In this document: positions 1 through 6,944 of the stretch, piece by piece
Position numbering within the stretch: position 1 is the stretch's first letter
Layout: each line of letters begins with the position of its first letter
Source of the DNA: Cuniculiplasma sp.
Lineage (GTDB): Archaea > Thermoplasmatota > Thermoplasmata > Thermoplasmatales > Thermoplasmataceae
DNA: 10,012 bases
Direction: 5' to 3'
Assembly: GCA_023256455.1 (NCBI GenBank)
Contig: JAGDXN010000058.1
Span: 17,955-27,966 of the forward strand
Program-made: the position numbers and the translations under genes
The notes under the pieces: generated by a model
Databases searched by the model: none
Seen by the model: only the letters and a program-made list of their open reading frames with translations
Told to the model about the DNA's origin: nothing

Positions 1-98
1 GAAGAAAGAGGGGCATGGTCAGAAGGTATGGAATCAGAATGTGCAGACAGTGTTTCAGGGATACGGCGCCTGCAATAGGGTTCAAAAAATACAGCTGA
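1..98 (+). CDS. rps14: Small-subunit ribosomal protein uS14 (S14), 3' end only
   Basis: Only the last 31 residues lie in the window; the start and the first zinc-binding cysteine pair are to the left. The reading frame begins with codon 3-5 and ends at TGA 96-98. The visible part reads [14 protein letters not shown] and ends GFKKYS, the typical C-terminus of the short zinc-ribbon archaeal uS14. C14 and C17 of the fragment form the second CxxC pair of the zinc site. uS14 sits in the head of the 30S subunit and contacts 16S rRNA. Its place directly before uS8 is the standard spc-operon order. Its stop codon lies in the GAGGTG ribosome binding site of uS8, nine bases before the uS8 start, which favours coupled translation. 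Identification rests on the tail motif and on context. Confidence 0.93.
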   Translation, partial: RKRGMVRRYGIRMCRQCFRDTAPAIGFKKYS

Positions 99-107
99 GG
101 TGAAAAA

Positions 108-497
108 ATGAGACACGATCCACTAAATGATATAATAAATTCAATCAAGAATGCCTCTTCCATAGGGCAGAGGGAGATAGTTATAGGTCCGGCTGCCAGG
201 ATGATTGGCAGAGTCCTCAAGGTAATGCAGGACTACAACTATCTGAAGAGCTTTGAAGTAATTGAGGATGGAAAGGGTGGGAAGTTCAGAATAAGCCTGA
301 ACACCACCATTAACAACTGCGGTATAATAAAGCCAAGATATTCGGTCAAGAAAGTAAACCTTGACAGGTTTGAGTCCAGATATCTTCCTGCACAGGACTT
401 CGGAATTCTGATCGTTACAACAACGAAAGGAATCATGAGTCACGTTGAGGCAAGAAATCTGGGACTTGGGGGAAAACTCCTGGCTTACATTTACTGA
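108..497 (+). CDS. rps8: Small-subunit ribosomal protein uS8 (S8)
   Basis: This 129-residue protein has the usual size for archaeal uS8, a primary 16S rRNA-binding protein of the 30S central domain. It opens MRHDPLNDIINSIKNA, the conserved N-terminal start of the family, and closes with TTTKGIMSHVEARNLGLGG (about residues 104-122), matching the S8 signature in which a Ser/Thr-rich turn precedes a conserved Gly and His. The ATG at 108 follows a GAGGTG site at 97-102 with a five-base spacer, and no in-frame alternative is better placed. In several organisms S8 also represses its own operon by binding a helix in the mRNA; I saw no obvious S8-site mimic here. It is followed nine bases later by uL6. 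Confidence 0.97.
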   Translation: MRHDPLNDIINSIKNASSIGQREIVIGPAARMIGRVLKVMQDYNYLKSFEVIEDGKGGKFRISLNTTINNCGIIKPRYSVKKVNLDRFESRYLPAQDFGILIVTTTKGIMSHVEARNLGLGGKLLAYIY

Positions 498-506
498 GGT
501 GGCAAA

Positions 507-1049
507 ATGATAAAATGGGAAGTTAAAGAGAAAATAAAAATTATCTCAGGCGTCAAGGTGGGAGAAGCCTCAGGTACATGGAAGTTCAGCGGAAAGCTGG
601 GCGAAGTATCAAGGACACTTCTTGACAACTATGTAAGAGTGAAAATGGAAAAGGACCAGATCATAATTGAGACTTCAAAGGACAACAGGTATACAAAGGG
701 TATAGTTGGAACCTGGAAGTCTGAGATCTTAAACTGCATGAAGGGAGTTACAGAGGGTTTTACCTACACAATGAAGGTAGATTACACCCATTTCCCAACA
801 AGGGTTTCTGTTAAAAACGGAAAGGTTGTTGTGGAAAACTTTCTTGGTGAGAGAAGCCAGAGGGAAGCCCTGATCATAGGGAATACAAAGGTGGCAATAA
901 AGGGAGACAGAATAACTCTCACTGGCATAGATAAGAGAGAGATCGGGGAAACCTGTTCTAACATTGAGAGATCAACCAGAATAAGAGGATTTGATCTGAG
1001 AATATTCCAGGATGGAATATTCCCAATTGAGACGGAGGAGAGCGAATAA
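507..1049 (+). CDS. rpl6: Large-subunit ribosomal protein uL6 (L6)
   Basis: This 180-residue protein is the expected length for archaeal uL6, which lies near the sarcin-ricin loop and the factor-binding site of the 50S subunit. The family is built of two similar alpha/beta domains. Here the first covers about residues 8-80 and the second about 85-175. The C-terminal domain carries [10 protein letters not shown] (residues 111-120), the most recognisable archaeal and eukaryotic L6/L9 motif, followed by [12 protein letters not shown] (136-147). The ATG at 507 has a GAGGTGG site eight or so bases upstream, overlapping the end of uS8. The final acidic stretch (ETEESE) overlaps the ribosome binding site of eL32, and the two genes share one base (TAATG). 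Confidence 0.97.
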   Translation: MIKWEVKEKIKIISGVKVGEASGTWKFSGKLGEVSRTLLDNYVRVKMEKDQIIIETSKDNRYTKGIVGTWKSEILNCMKGVTEGFTYTMKVDYTHFPTRVSVKNGKVVVENFLGERSQREALIIGNTKVAIKGDRITLTGIDKREIGETCSNIERSTRIRGFDLRIFQDGIFPIETEESE

Positions 1050-1456
1050 TGAATACAATTAAGCCCACTCTTGATAAGAAGACAAAGAGGCTCCTGAAGA
1101 AAAAGAATGAACAGGCAAGAAAGAGGGTCGAATTCAGAAGGCAGGAGTGGTTCCGCTATGGAAAGTTTGGGGAAGAATGGAGAAAACCCAGGGGAAAGCA
1201 CTCAAAATTGAGAGAGCATTTAAACCACAGGCCGCCTGTGGTTGATGCCGGCTATAGAGGCCCTGCCGCAGTCCGTGGATTGCATCCATCAGGATTCAGG
1301 GAAGTCCTTGTATATAATGCAAGAGAACTGGATTCCATAGACAGGAATACACAGGCTGCCAGAATAGCATCATCCGTAGGAAGGAAAAAAAGGATTGAGC
1401 TGGAAGCCAGAGCAGATGAGCTTGGCATAAGGGTATTGAACAGGAGCGTGCAATAA
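1049..1456 (+). CDS. rpl32e: Large-subunit ribosomal protein eL32 (L32e)
   Basis: This is a 135-residue member of the archaea/eukaryote-only eL32 family, a 50S protein that contacts 23S rRNA. The first 60 residues are very basic, with runs of Lys and Arg. The family core then follows: [22 protein letters not shown] (residues 61-82, the conserved Tyr-Arg-Gly-Pro and Gly-Leu-His-Pro-Ser-Gly blocks), a Val-Tyr-Asn-rich strand, and a basic C-terminal helix ending GIRVLN. The start overlaps the uL6 stop by one base and has a strong GGAGGAG site at 1034-1040. A perfect inverted repeat lies inside the gene at 1223-1243. The gene's place between uL6 and eL19 is the standard archaeal order and one of the clearest signs that the window is archaeal. 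Confidence 0.96.
   Translation: MNTIKPTLDKKTKRLLKKKNEQARKRVEFRRQEWFRYGKFGEEWRKPRGKHSKLREHLNHRPPVVDAGYRGPAAVRGLHPSGFREVLVYNARELDSIDRNTQAARIASSVGRKKRIELEARADELGIRVLNRSVQ
1223..1243 (+). repeat. Perfect 9-bp inverted repeat inside eL32
   Basis: AACCACAGG (1223-1231) and CCTGTGGTT (1235-1243) are exact reverse complements separated by CCG. In the mRNA this would be a tight 9-bp stem with a three-base loop. It falls on the codons for the Asn-His-Arg-Pro-Pro-Val-Val segment (residues 59-65) just before the conserved Tyr-Arg-Gly-Pro block. No T-run follows, so it does not look like a terminator. It may be a chance product of codon choice, or an mRNA structure that slows ribosomes or binds a regulator. 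Confidence 0.6.
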
Positions 1457-1457
1457 A

Positions 1458-1913
1458 ATGAGGCTAGATACGGCAAGAAGAATTGCTTCCGATGAGTTTA
1501 AGGCTGGAGAATCAAGAATATGGATCGACACAAACAGCCTCAATCTTATACAGGAGGCAGCTACAAGGCAGGATATAAGAGAATTGATTGAAAAGCACGT
1601 AATTCAGGTAAAGCAGAAAAAAGGAAATTCCAATGGAAGGTTTAAGCAGAGGCTGAAACAGCTGGCCAAGGAAAGGAGGAGGGGTCCAGGTTCAGTCAGG
1701 GGAACAAGAAACGCAAGATTCCCCAGGAAGAGAAGATGGATCAAAACCATCAGAGCTCTCAGGGATGAACTGAGGCTTTTGAAATCCCAGGGAAAGATAG
1801 ATTCAAAGGCCTACAGGAAATATTACAGGATAATCAAGGGAGGAACAATCAAATCAAGGGCACAGCTCAGATCGCAGCTGAAGATTGCGGGTTTACTGGG
1901 TGAGGATCAATGA
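1458..1913 (+). CDS. rpl19e: Large-subunit ribosomal protein eL19 (L19e)
   Basis: This 151-residue protein is typical in length for archaeal eL19, a long helical, highly basic 50S protein with no bacterial equivalent in this family. It starts MRLDTARRIASDEFKAGESR, then has IWIDTNSLNLIQEAATRQDI (residues 21-40). The strongly basic linker at about residues 52-92 includes the GRFKQR and RRRGPGSVRGTR blocks that wrap rRNA. A C-terminal helical part with YRKYYRIIKGG (119-129) follows. The start lies one base after the eL32 stop, with a GGAG site at 1443-1446 inside the eL32 end. The stop overlaps the uL18 start as ATGA, giving a four-base coupled junction. Confidence 0.97.
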   Translation: MRLDTARRIASDEFKAGESRIWIDTNSLNLIQEAATRQDIRELIEKHVIQVKQKKGNSNGRFKQRLKQLAKERRRGPGSVRGTRNARFPRKRRWIKTIRALRDELRLLKSQGKIDSKAYRKYYRIIKGGTIKSRAQLRSQLKIAGLLGEDQ

Positions 1914-2395
1914 AAACGCCAACAGTATTGAAAAGAAAGAAATCGGGAATGACAGACTACAGGAAGAGGCTTGCCCTTCTGAAGTCCAGGTCGCCAAGGC
2001 TCGTGGTCAGGCCCTCAAGGAAGGGCATTGTGAGCCAGCTTGTGGAATATGAACCTGTTGGGGACAGAGTGATTGCAACAGTGACAGATATAAATCTGAA
2101 AAAGGAGATAGATGTTTCTGGAAACAATACCCAGGTATCCTATCTTACAGGATACATGCTCGGCCTAAAGGCCATATCAATGGGCATTGAGTATGCAATC
2201 CTTGATCCGGGAAGGTACAACATCACAAGGGGTGGAAGGATCTCCGCAGTTCTTAAGGGTTTCAAGGATGCAGGTGTTGATGTGCCTGGATCAGAGGATA
2301 TATTCCCCGGGGATGACAGGCTTCAGGGTAAACACCTGAAACATCCTGTCAATCTGGAGGATATGAAGAAAAAGATTGAGGAGAAGGTGAAATAA
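1910..2395 (+). CDS. rpl18: Large-subunit ribosomal protein uL18 (L18, archaeal/eukaryotic L5-like form)
   Basis: This 161-residue protein is the 5S rRNA-binding component of the central protuberance. It has the archaeal hallmarks: a basic lead followed by TDYRKRLALLKSRSPRLVVR (residues 15-34), the YLTGYMLGLKAISMGIEYAILD core (78-99) and GRYNITRGGRISAVLKGFKDAG (101-122). Its end, PGDDRLQGKHL (133-143), resembles the conserved Arg-Gly-His segment of the family. The ATG at 1910 overlaps the eL19 stop by four bases. A short Lys/Glu-rich tail ends just before uS5, and the GGAGAAGGTG stretch near 2380-2389 serves as the uS5 ribosome binding site. Confidence 0.96.
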   Translation: MKTPTVLKRKKSGMTDYRKRLALLKSRSPRLVVRPSRKGIVSQLVEYEPVGDRVIATVTDINLKKEIDVSGNNTQVSYLTGYMLGLKAISMGIEYAILDPGRYNITRGGRISAVLKGFKDAGVDVPGSEDIFPGDDRLQGKHLKHPVNLEDMKKKIEEKVK

Positions 2396-2396
2396 G

Positions 2397-3059
2397 ATGG
2401 AAGATGAAAAGTGGGTCCCAAGAACGGAATTGGGAAAATTAGTGGCCTCAGGGCAGATAAAGTCAATGTCTGAGGCTCTGGCAACAAAGCTTCCGTTAAG
2501 AGAATACCAGATAGTGGACATATTGATGCCCGACATTAAGGATGAAATCATATATATCGAAAGAGCACAGAGAATGACAGACTCAGGAAGAAGGATGAAC
2601 TATTCCATAACCGCAGTGGTAGGAAATGAGGATGGCTTTGTGGGTCTTGGCAGGGGAAAGGCAAAGGAAGCCGCACCTGCCATAAGAAAGGCAATAAACA
2701 ATGCAAAGCTGAACCTCATAGAAATAAGGAGAGGCTGTGGTTCATGGGAGTGTGGCTGCGGAAGGGCACACACGCTTCCATTCACTGTCACCGGTCATGT
2801 TGGCTCTGTGACCGTTAGACTCAAGCCCTCACCACAGGGTGTGGGAAGGGCAACAGGAGATGTGGCCAAGACCATATTGAGGATGGCAGGCATTGAGGAT
2901 GCATGGGGTTTCGCCAGAGGACACACAAAAACCACTGTAAACTACGCAGAGGCAACATTCGCTGCCCTCAGGCAGACAGTGGAATTGAGGATAAATCCTG
3001 CAATACAGCTCAGTACACCAATATATACGGGGAGTGTTTCAAATGCTGGCAGTCATTAG
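2397..3059 (+). CDS. rps5: Small-subunit ribosomal protein uS5 (S5)
   Basis: This 220-residue protein is the archaeal form of uS5, which lies near the mRNA entry side of the 30S subunit and affects decoding accuracy. The N-terminus KWVPRTELGKLVASGQI (residues 5-21) is the archaeal extension. The double-stranded-RNA-binding-like domain spans about 65-130, with GRRMNYSITAVVGNEDG (65-81) and GLGRGKAKEAAPAIRKAI (83-100). The archaeal block RRGCGSWECGCG follows at 111-122, with cysteines 114, 119 and 121. The C-terminal domain has PSPQGVGRATGDVAKTILRMAG (145-166). The last 17 bases overlap the uL30 gene that starts at 3043. The cysteine-rich block is normal for the archaeal family rather than an oddity. 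Confidence 0.97.
   Translation: MEDEKWVPRTELGKLVASGQIKSMSEALATKLPLREYQIVDILMPDIKDEIIYIERAQRMTDSGRRMNYSITAVVGNEDGFVGLGRGKAKEAAPAIRKAINNAKLNLIEIRRGCGSWECGCGRAHTLPFTVTGHVGSVTVRLKPSPQGVGRATGDVAKTILRMAGIEDAWGFARGHTKTTVNYAEATFAALRQTVELRINPAIQLSTPIYTGSVSNAGSH
3031..3036 (+). promoter_or_regulatory. Ribosome binding site that decides the uL30 start
   Basis: GGAGTG ends six bases before the ATG at 3043 and contains the competing GTG at 3034. A site placed this way can serve the ATG but not the GTG, so it fixes the start of uL30. It lies inside the 3' end of the uS5 coding sequence. Confidence 0.7.
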
Positions 3060-3540
3060 AATTAGAGGAAGAACGGGCATTCGCCCGCAGGCAGAGAAGA
3101 CGGTTGGTCTTCTCAGGCTTCACAGAATTAACCACATGGTCATAATTCCTGAATCGGAGACCACAAAGGGAATGCTTCAGGTTGCCAAGGATTATGTCAC
3201 ATGGGGTGAAATAGACAGGGAAACACTCATAGAACTCTTGAAGACAAGGGCTCTTCTCTCGGGAAGAAAGAAGTTGACAGAGGAGTTCATTAAGGAAAAT
3301 CTTTCCATGAACGGGTACGAGGAACTTGCCGATGCCCTTCTTGAGGGGAAGATCAAATATGGTGACATTCCCAATATAGTTCCCCTGTTCAGGATGCATC
3401 CACCGGCAGGAGGACTTGAATATATAAGGAAATCTGTTGGTGAAGGTGGAACTGCAGGATACAGGGGAAAGGATATAAATAAACTGATCAGGAGAATGCT
3501 TGTTCCGGGGGTGAAATTGGATGGTTCGAACAAAAACTAA
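3043..3540 (+). CDS. rpl30: Large-subunit ribosomal protein uL30 (L30, long archaeal/L7-like form)
   Basis: With the ATG at 3043 this is a 165-residue protein, the long archaeal/eukaryotic L7-like version of uL30 (bacterial L30 is about 60 residues). The N-terminal L30 fold shows LAVIRIRGRTGIRPQAEKTV (2-21) and LRLHRINHMVIIPE (24-37). The archaeal extension carries VTWGEID (52-58) and the C-terminal block FRMHPPAGGLEYIRK (116-130). An in-frame GTG at 3034 would add three residues (Met-Phe-Gln). I prefer the ATG because MLAVIRIRG is the expected start and GGAGTG at 3031-3036 is correctly spaced for it. The gene overlaps uS5 by 17 bases and uL15 by 20 bases. Confidence 0.96.
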   Translation: MLAVIRIRGRTGIRPQAEKTVGLLRLHRINHMVIIPESETTKGMLQVAKDYVTWGEIDRETLIELLKTRALLSGRKKLTEEFIKENLSMNGYEELADALLEGKIKYGDIPNIVPLFRMHPPAGGLEYIRKSVGEGGTAGYRGKDINKLIRRMLVPGVKLDGSNKN

Positions 3541-3964
3541 GAAGCAGAGAGGCGGCCACTACGGCCGTGGAATGAAGGCAGGAAGAGGAAAGGGAAAGAG
3601 AGGAGGCTCGGGCATGTCTGGCCTGGGAAAGCACAGATCCGTATGGATGCTCAAATATGACAGGAACCATTTCGGAACTCATGGCTTTAAGAGCCATAAG
3701 ATGAGCAACCTTGAAATACCCATAACCCTGAGGGAGCTGACTGAATCTCTGGAAGTCTTCAGAAACAAGGGATACGTGACCGAATCTGACGGAATAATGG
3801 TAATCGATCTGAAATCTGCGGGTTATACAAAGCTGCTTTCATCTGGTGAATTCAAGGTTAAGTCCAGGATAATTGTGCCCAAGGCAACCGAAAGATGCAT
3901 AAACAAGCTTAGTACTATGGGGATATCGGTAGAATCAGATGACGAAGGAAATACAGCGGAATAA
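3521..3964 (+). CDS. rpl15: Large-subunit ribosomal protein uL15 (L15)
   Basis: This 147-residue protein has the length expected of archaeal uL15, which threads a Gly/Arg/Lys-rich N-terminal tail into 23S rRNA. That tail is seen at residues 3-40, including KKQRGGHYGRGMKAGRG and KRGGSGMSGLGKHRS. A globular domain follows with GTHGFKSHK (52-60) and a C-terminal part with KVKSRIIVPKATERCINKL (112-130). The ATG at 3521 overlaps the uL30 end by 20 bases and has a GGGGGTG site at 3507-3513. The acidic end (SVESDDEGNTAE) is encoded by bases that also encode the start of SecY, in a 26-base overlap. The uL15-secY link is one of the most conserved gene pairs across bacteria and archaea. Confidence 0.96.
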   Translation: MVRTKTKKQRGGHYGRGMKAGRGKGKRGGSGMSGLGKHRSVWMLKYDRNHFGTHGFKSHKMSNLEIPITLRELTESLEVFRNKGYVTESDGIMVIDLKSAGYTKLLSSGEFKVKSRIIVPKATERCINKLSTMGISVESDDEGNTAE

Positions 3965-5708
3965 AGCAGCAGCGGTCCCTGTAATTCTGCTTTTTATTAT
4001 GGCAGTTGCAGGGTTCTGGTATTTTAGCAAATTACCTCTGATCCAGCTGGGCATAGCGGCTTTGTTGATGGCTCCACTGTTTGGAATAGCCTATCTTGTA
4101 TTGAGTTATGCTGGGCCAAAAAAATCCAAACTTTATGGTCTGGAAAATCTTACAGCCAAACTTCCTGCAGTTAAGAAGGCAAAGGGACACGTCCAGTTTA
4201 AGTATAAATTGTTGTGGACGTTTATCGTGGTTGTTCTCTATTTTGCCCTGACAAACATATACATATATGGTCTCAACACCTCAAAGACAGTGGATGTGTT
4301 TGCATCCTTCAGGGCCATATTTGCCGGCGCTGAAGGTTCCCTTATGGATCTGGGAATTGGCCCTATTGTAACTGCAAGTATAGTCATGCAGCTCTTTGCA
4401 GGTGCAAAGATCTTTAACATAGATCTGACAAATTCAGAGGATAAGGCAATATACCAGGGCGTCCAGAAGTTAATGGTTATTTTGATGATCTTTGTAGAAG
4501 CCATTCCACAGGCGTTTGGATATCTTGTTCCAGACGCAAGCCTTGTCTCCGGTTTAAATGGACTCGCCCCAGGCTATGGACATTTCCTTGCAAGTTCCAT
4601 AATTATAATTCAGCTTTTCTTTGGATCCTATCTTGTATTCCTGATGGATGAACTCGTTTCAAAGTATGGTATAGGTTCAGGAATATCACTGTTCATCGCA
4701 GCCGGTGTTTCTCAGCAACTCTTTACTGGTGCATTCAACTGGGCACCTCAGAATCTCACCCAGCCCCTGTCCCTGTCCAATCCTCCATCGGGAACGCTTC
4801 CCGATCTTTTCTACACAATCATAAATAGTGGTGCAGGCTATCTTCAGTCTGCTTCCGGAATACCCAGGCTTCTTTTCGGTGAGCCTAACCCCATAATAGC
4901 ACTCATAGGTACGCTTCTCATATTCTTCATCGTGGCCTATTTCCAGAGCAGCAAGGTGGAATTACCCATTGCCCACGAGAGGGTAAGGGGAGCAAGGGGA
5001 AGATATCCCTTGCAACTGTTCTATGCCTCAAACATACCTGTGATCCTTGCCACTGCCCTTCTTGCCAACGTTTCAATGTGGACACTTCTGTTCTGGAGTA
5101 GCCCTGTTCTCAGCAAGATTCCTCTCCTGGGCCATAATCCCTATCTTGGCTCATATCTCACCCCTGCTGCAGCAAAGGCACTGAATATTTCATCAACAAC
5201 GCCCACAGGTGGGCTTGCTTTCTATCTATATACACCAAATGGACTGGCCAACTGGCTTTTCCCCATATTCCAGCCGCAGATATATGGAACTACAGTTCTG
5301 TTCGGACACACACCCCTTGAAGAGATAATCCATGTGCTCATATTCCTTGGTTTCCTTACAGGAGCAAGTATATTATTTGCAAAGTTCTGGATTGAGACCA
5401 CAAATATGGGTCCCAATGCCGTTGCAAAGCAGATAATATCCTCGGGAATGCAGATACCTGGTTTCAGAAGGGATCCAAAGATTCTGGAGAGGGTTTTGAA
5501 GAAGTATATCCCTGTAATAACCATATTCAGTGGGGCTGCAGTGGGACTTCTTGCAGCAGGTGCAGATCTTATAGGAACTGTGGGAAACACCTCAGGTACA
5601 GGTTTGCTGCTTGCAGTGGGAATTGTAATACAGTTCTACGAGGCTGTTGGAAGGGAACAGATTATGGAGATGCATCCATTGATCAGGCAGTTCTTTGTGG
5701 AGGGATAG
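3939..5708 (+). CDS. secY: Protein translocase channel subunit SecY (Sec61-alpha), enlarged form
   Basis: SecY forms the membrane channel that exports or inserts proteins delivered by ribosomes and SRP. Family marks are clear: the N-terminal core LPAVKKAKGHVQFKYKLLW (residues 75-93), DLGIGPIVTASIVMQL (137-152), DELVSKYGIGSGISLFIAAG (237-256), the ribosome-binding cytosolic loop AHERVRGARGRYPLQLFYAS (345-364), and PGFRRDPKILERVLKKYIP (507-525). At 589 residues it is far longer than a compact archaeal SecY of about 436-490. The extra length comes from about 69 N-terminal residues with two hydrophobic stretches (about 11-29 and 33-57), and from expanded external loops at about 265-315 and 395-460. 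The ATG at 3939 overlaps uL15 by 26 bases and has only a weak upstream site (GGTAG at 3928-3932), which suggests coupling to uL15. The hydrophobic frame is unbroken, so I keep the long start, though non-ATG starts closer to residue 55 cannot be excluded. Confidence 0.95.
   Translation: MTKEIQRNKAAAVPVILLFIMAVAGFWYFSKLPLIQLGIAALLMAPLFGIAYLVLSYAGPKKSKLYGLENLTAKLPAVKKAKGHVQFKYKLLWTFIVVVLYFALTNIYIYGLNTSKTVDVFASFRAIFAGAEGSLMDLGIGPIVTASIVMQLFAGAKIFNIDLTNSEDKAIYQGVQKLMVILMIFVEAIPQAFGYLVPDASLVSGLNGLAPGYGHFLASSIIIIQLFFGSYLVFLMDELVSKYGIGSGISLFIAAGVSQQLFTGAFNWAPQNLTQPLSLSNPPSGTLPDLFYTIINSGAGYLQSASGIPRLLFGEPNPIIALIGTLLIFFIVAYFQSSKVELPIAHERVRGARGRYPLQLFYASNIPVILATALLANVSMWTLLFWSSPVLSKIPLLGHNPYLGSYLTPAAAKALNISSTTPTGGLAFYLYTPNGLANWLFPIFQPQIYGTTVLFGHTPLEEIIHVLIFLGFLTGASILFAKFWIETTNMGPNAVAKQIISSGMQIPGFRRDPKILERVLKKYIPVITIFSGAAVGLLAAGADLIGTVGNTSGTGLLLAVGIVIQFYEAVGREQIMEMHPLIRQFFVEG
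5699..5704 (+). promoter_or_regulatory. Ribosome binding site that decides the adkA start
   Basis: GGAGGG lies across the last codons of secY, five bases before the ATG at 5710. It lies downstream of the alternative TTG at 5695 and so supports the shorter adenylate kinase start. Confidence 0.7.
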
Positions 5709-5709
5709 G

Positions 5710-6258
5710 ATGAGAGTAGTTATCGCAGGTGTGGCAGGAGTGGGAAAATCAACAGTGCTGCAACACCTGCAAAAAAGCACAAGCTACGATATAATCAATT
5801 ACGGTACATTGATGTTCGAGATGGCCAAGGATATTAAACTGGTGGAATCAAGGGACGAGATAAGGAAATTGAGTGTGGAAACACAGATTAACTTGCAGAA
5901 GAAGGCCGCATCAACTATTGGTCAGATGGAGGATGTGGTTATTGATACTCACATGGCTATAAAGGGCAACCAGGGCTTTCTACCAGGACTTCCCGAATGG
6001 GTCATAAGGGAACTTAAAGTATCAGCCTATTTCCTTCTTGAAGCGAGCCCTGAGGAGATCAAGAAAAGAAGGGAAAATGATCCATCCCGGAGAAGGGATG
6101 ACGAGACAGTGGAAGATATAAGACTTCATCAGGAAGTGAACAGGATGTATGCCGTATCATATTCTGTATATACGGGTGCAACTGTAAGTTTCATCAACAA
6201 TACGGAGGGAAAACCCGAAAGTGCATCGGAGGAGATTGTGAGGAGGCTTGCAAGATGA
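5710..6258 (+). CDS. adkA: Archaeal adenylate kinase AdkA
   Basis: This 182-residue protein is the archaeal type of adenylate kinase, a compact P-loop enzyme that interconverts ATP + AMP and 2 ADP in the cytoplasm. The Walker A motif GVAGVGKST is at residues 7-15. The AMP-side block IDTHMAIKGNQGFLPGLPEW (78-97) is characteristic of the archaeal family. The short lid motif NDPSRRRDDET (123-133) carries the phosphate-binding arginines. I start it at ATG 5710. A TTG at 5695 would add five residues but would place the start before the GGAGGG site at 5699-5704, which fits only the ATG. The gene follows secY after one base, the usual archaeal arrangement, and overlaps the next gene by ATGA. Confidence 0.96.
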   Translation: MRVVIAGVAGVGKSTVLQHLQKSTSYDIINYGTLMFEMAKDIKLVESRDEIRKLSVETQINLQKKAASTIGQMEDVVIDTHMAIKGNQGFLPGLPEWVIRELKVSAYFLLEASPEEIKKRRENDPSRRRDDETVEDIRLHQEVNRMYAVSYSVYTGATVSFINNTEGKPESASEEIVRRLAR

Positions 6259-6944
6259 CAGAACAGGACAGGAAGCTTGAGCAGCTCCAGCGCCAGAAGG
6301 AGATGACAAAATCTCTGTATAAGTTCCAGGGTTTGTATTTCCTGGTTTTCATATTCAGTATTGTTGTTATTTATGTGATCCCTGTGAGAGATGCCATAGG
6401 TGGAGCATTCCAGTTTGTACTTGGACCGCTCATAGGCTTTGGATATAAATATCCCGTACTTACCATATCACTCTCCGGTATTATCACAGGATTGGTAAGC
6501 GGAATTCCAAGGTACTTTTTCACCGACTGGGTTAAGATTGGGAAATCACAGATAAGGCAGAGGGCTTTCAGCCAGGCAATGTCAAAGGCTTACAAGGATA
6601 ATGACAGGGACAGAGTAAACAAGCTGAACAAGATGAGGCAGGAAATGATGCTGGAACAGCAGGCAACCCAGATGGCAAGCACAACACCTCTGATTTTCCT
6701 TTCAATGTTCACACTTCTCATATTTGTGTGGCTCTATTATTTCCTTTCAAACCTCAAATTCTCCTACGTATCATTCCCGTGGGCATCCAATGTAAATTTG
6801 AATGCCATAATAGGATTCTTCCCAAGCTGGATCATCATATCATTCATTTCCAATATAGTCGTGGGTTACTTCATAACAATGGTAATAAAGTACGTTGATT
6901 TCACATACAAGATTAGAAAGGATGAGGCTGAAGGAATAGCATGA
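6255..6944 (+). CDS. DUF106 membrane protein, EMC3/TMCO1-like (Oxa1/YidC superfamily insertase)
   Basis: This 229-residue membrane protein belongs to the archaeal DUF106 group. That group is known to be related to eukaryotic EMC3, TMCO1 and Get1 and to bacterial YidC, and is thought to help insert membrane proteins. Layout: a charged N-terminal helix (2-20), membrane segment at about 24-43, a second hydrophobic stretch at about 66-84 ending in GIPRYFFTDW (83-92), a polar and basic coiled-coil-like cytosolic hairpin (about 93-140), then membrane segments at about 145-165 and 187-212. A cytosolic coiled coil between the first and later helices is what this family shows. It overlaps adkA and cmk by ATGA on both sides, and its position after secY fits a partner role in membrane protein biogenesis. 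Family assignment comes from topology and the conserved neighbourhood; the substrate is unknown. Confidence 0.87.
   Translation: MTEQDRKLEQLQRQKEMTKSLYKFQGLYFLVFIFSIVVIYVIPVRDAIGGAFQFVLGPLIGFGYKYPVLTISLSGIITGLVSGIPRYFFTDWVKIGKSQIRQRAFSQAMSKAYKDNDRDRVNKLNKMRQEMMLEQQATQMASTTPLIFLSMFTLLIFVWLYYFLSNLKFSYVSFPWASNVNLNAIIGFFPSWIIISFISNIVVGYFITMVIKYVDFTYKIRKDEAEGIA

Noticed and set aside
2751..2775. Cysteine-rich block in uS5 as a possible new zinc site
   Set aside because: The RRGCGSWECGCG block is a normal conserved part of archaeal and eukaryotic uS5.
3074..3087. Short inverted repeat CGGGC-ATTC-GCCCG near the start of uL30
   Set aside because: Only five pairs, GC-rich codons for Arg-Thr-Gly-Ile-Arg-Pro explain it, and it lies well past the start codon; hairpins of this size are expected by chance in 10 kb.
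3010..3399. Open frame of 129 codons on the - strand under uL30
   Set aside because: It is antisense to a clear ribosomal protein, has no family resemblance and no ribosome binding site context; a shadow frame. The same holds for the other - strand frames under the operon.
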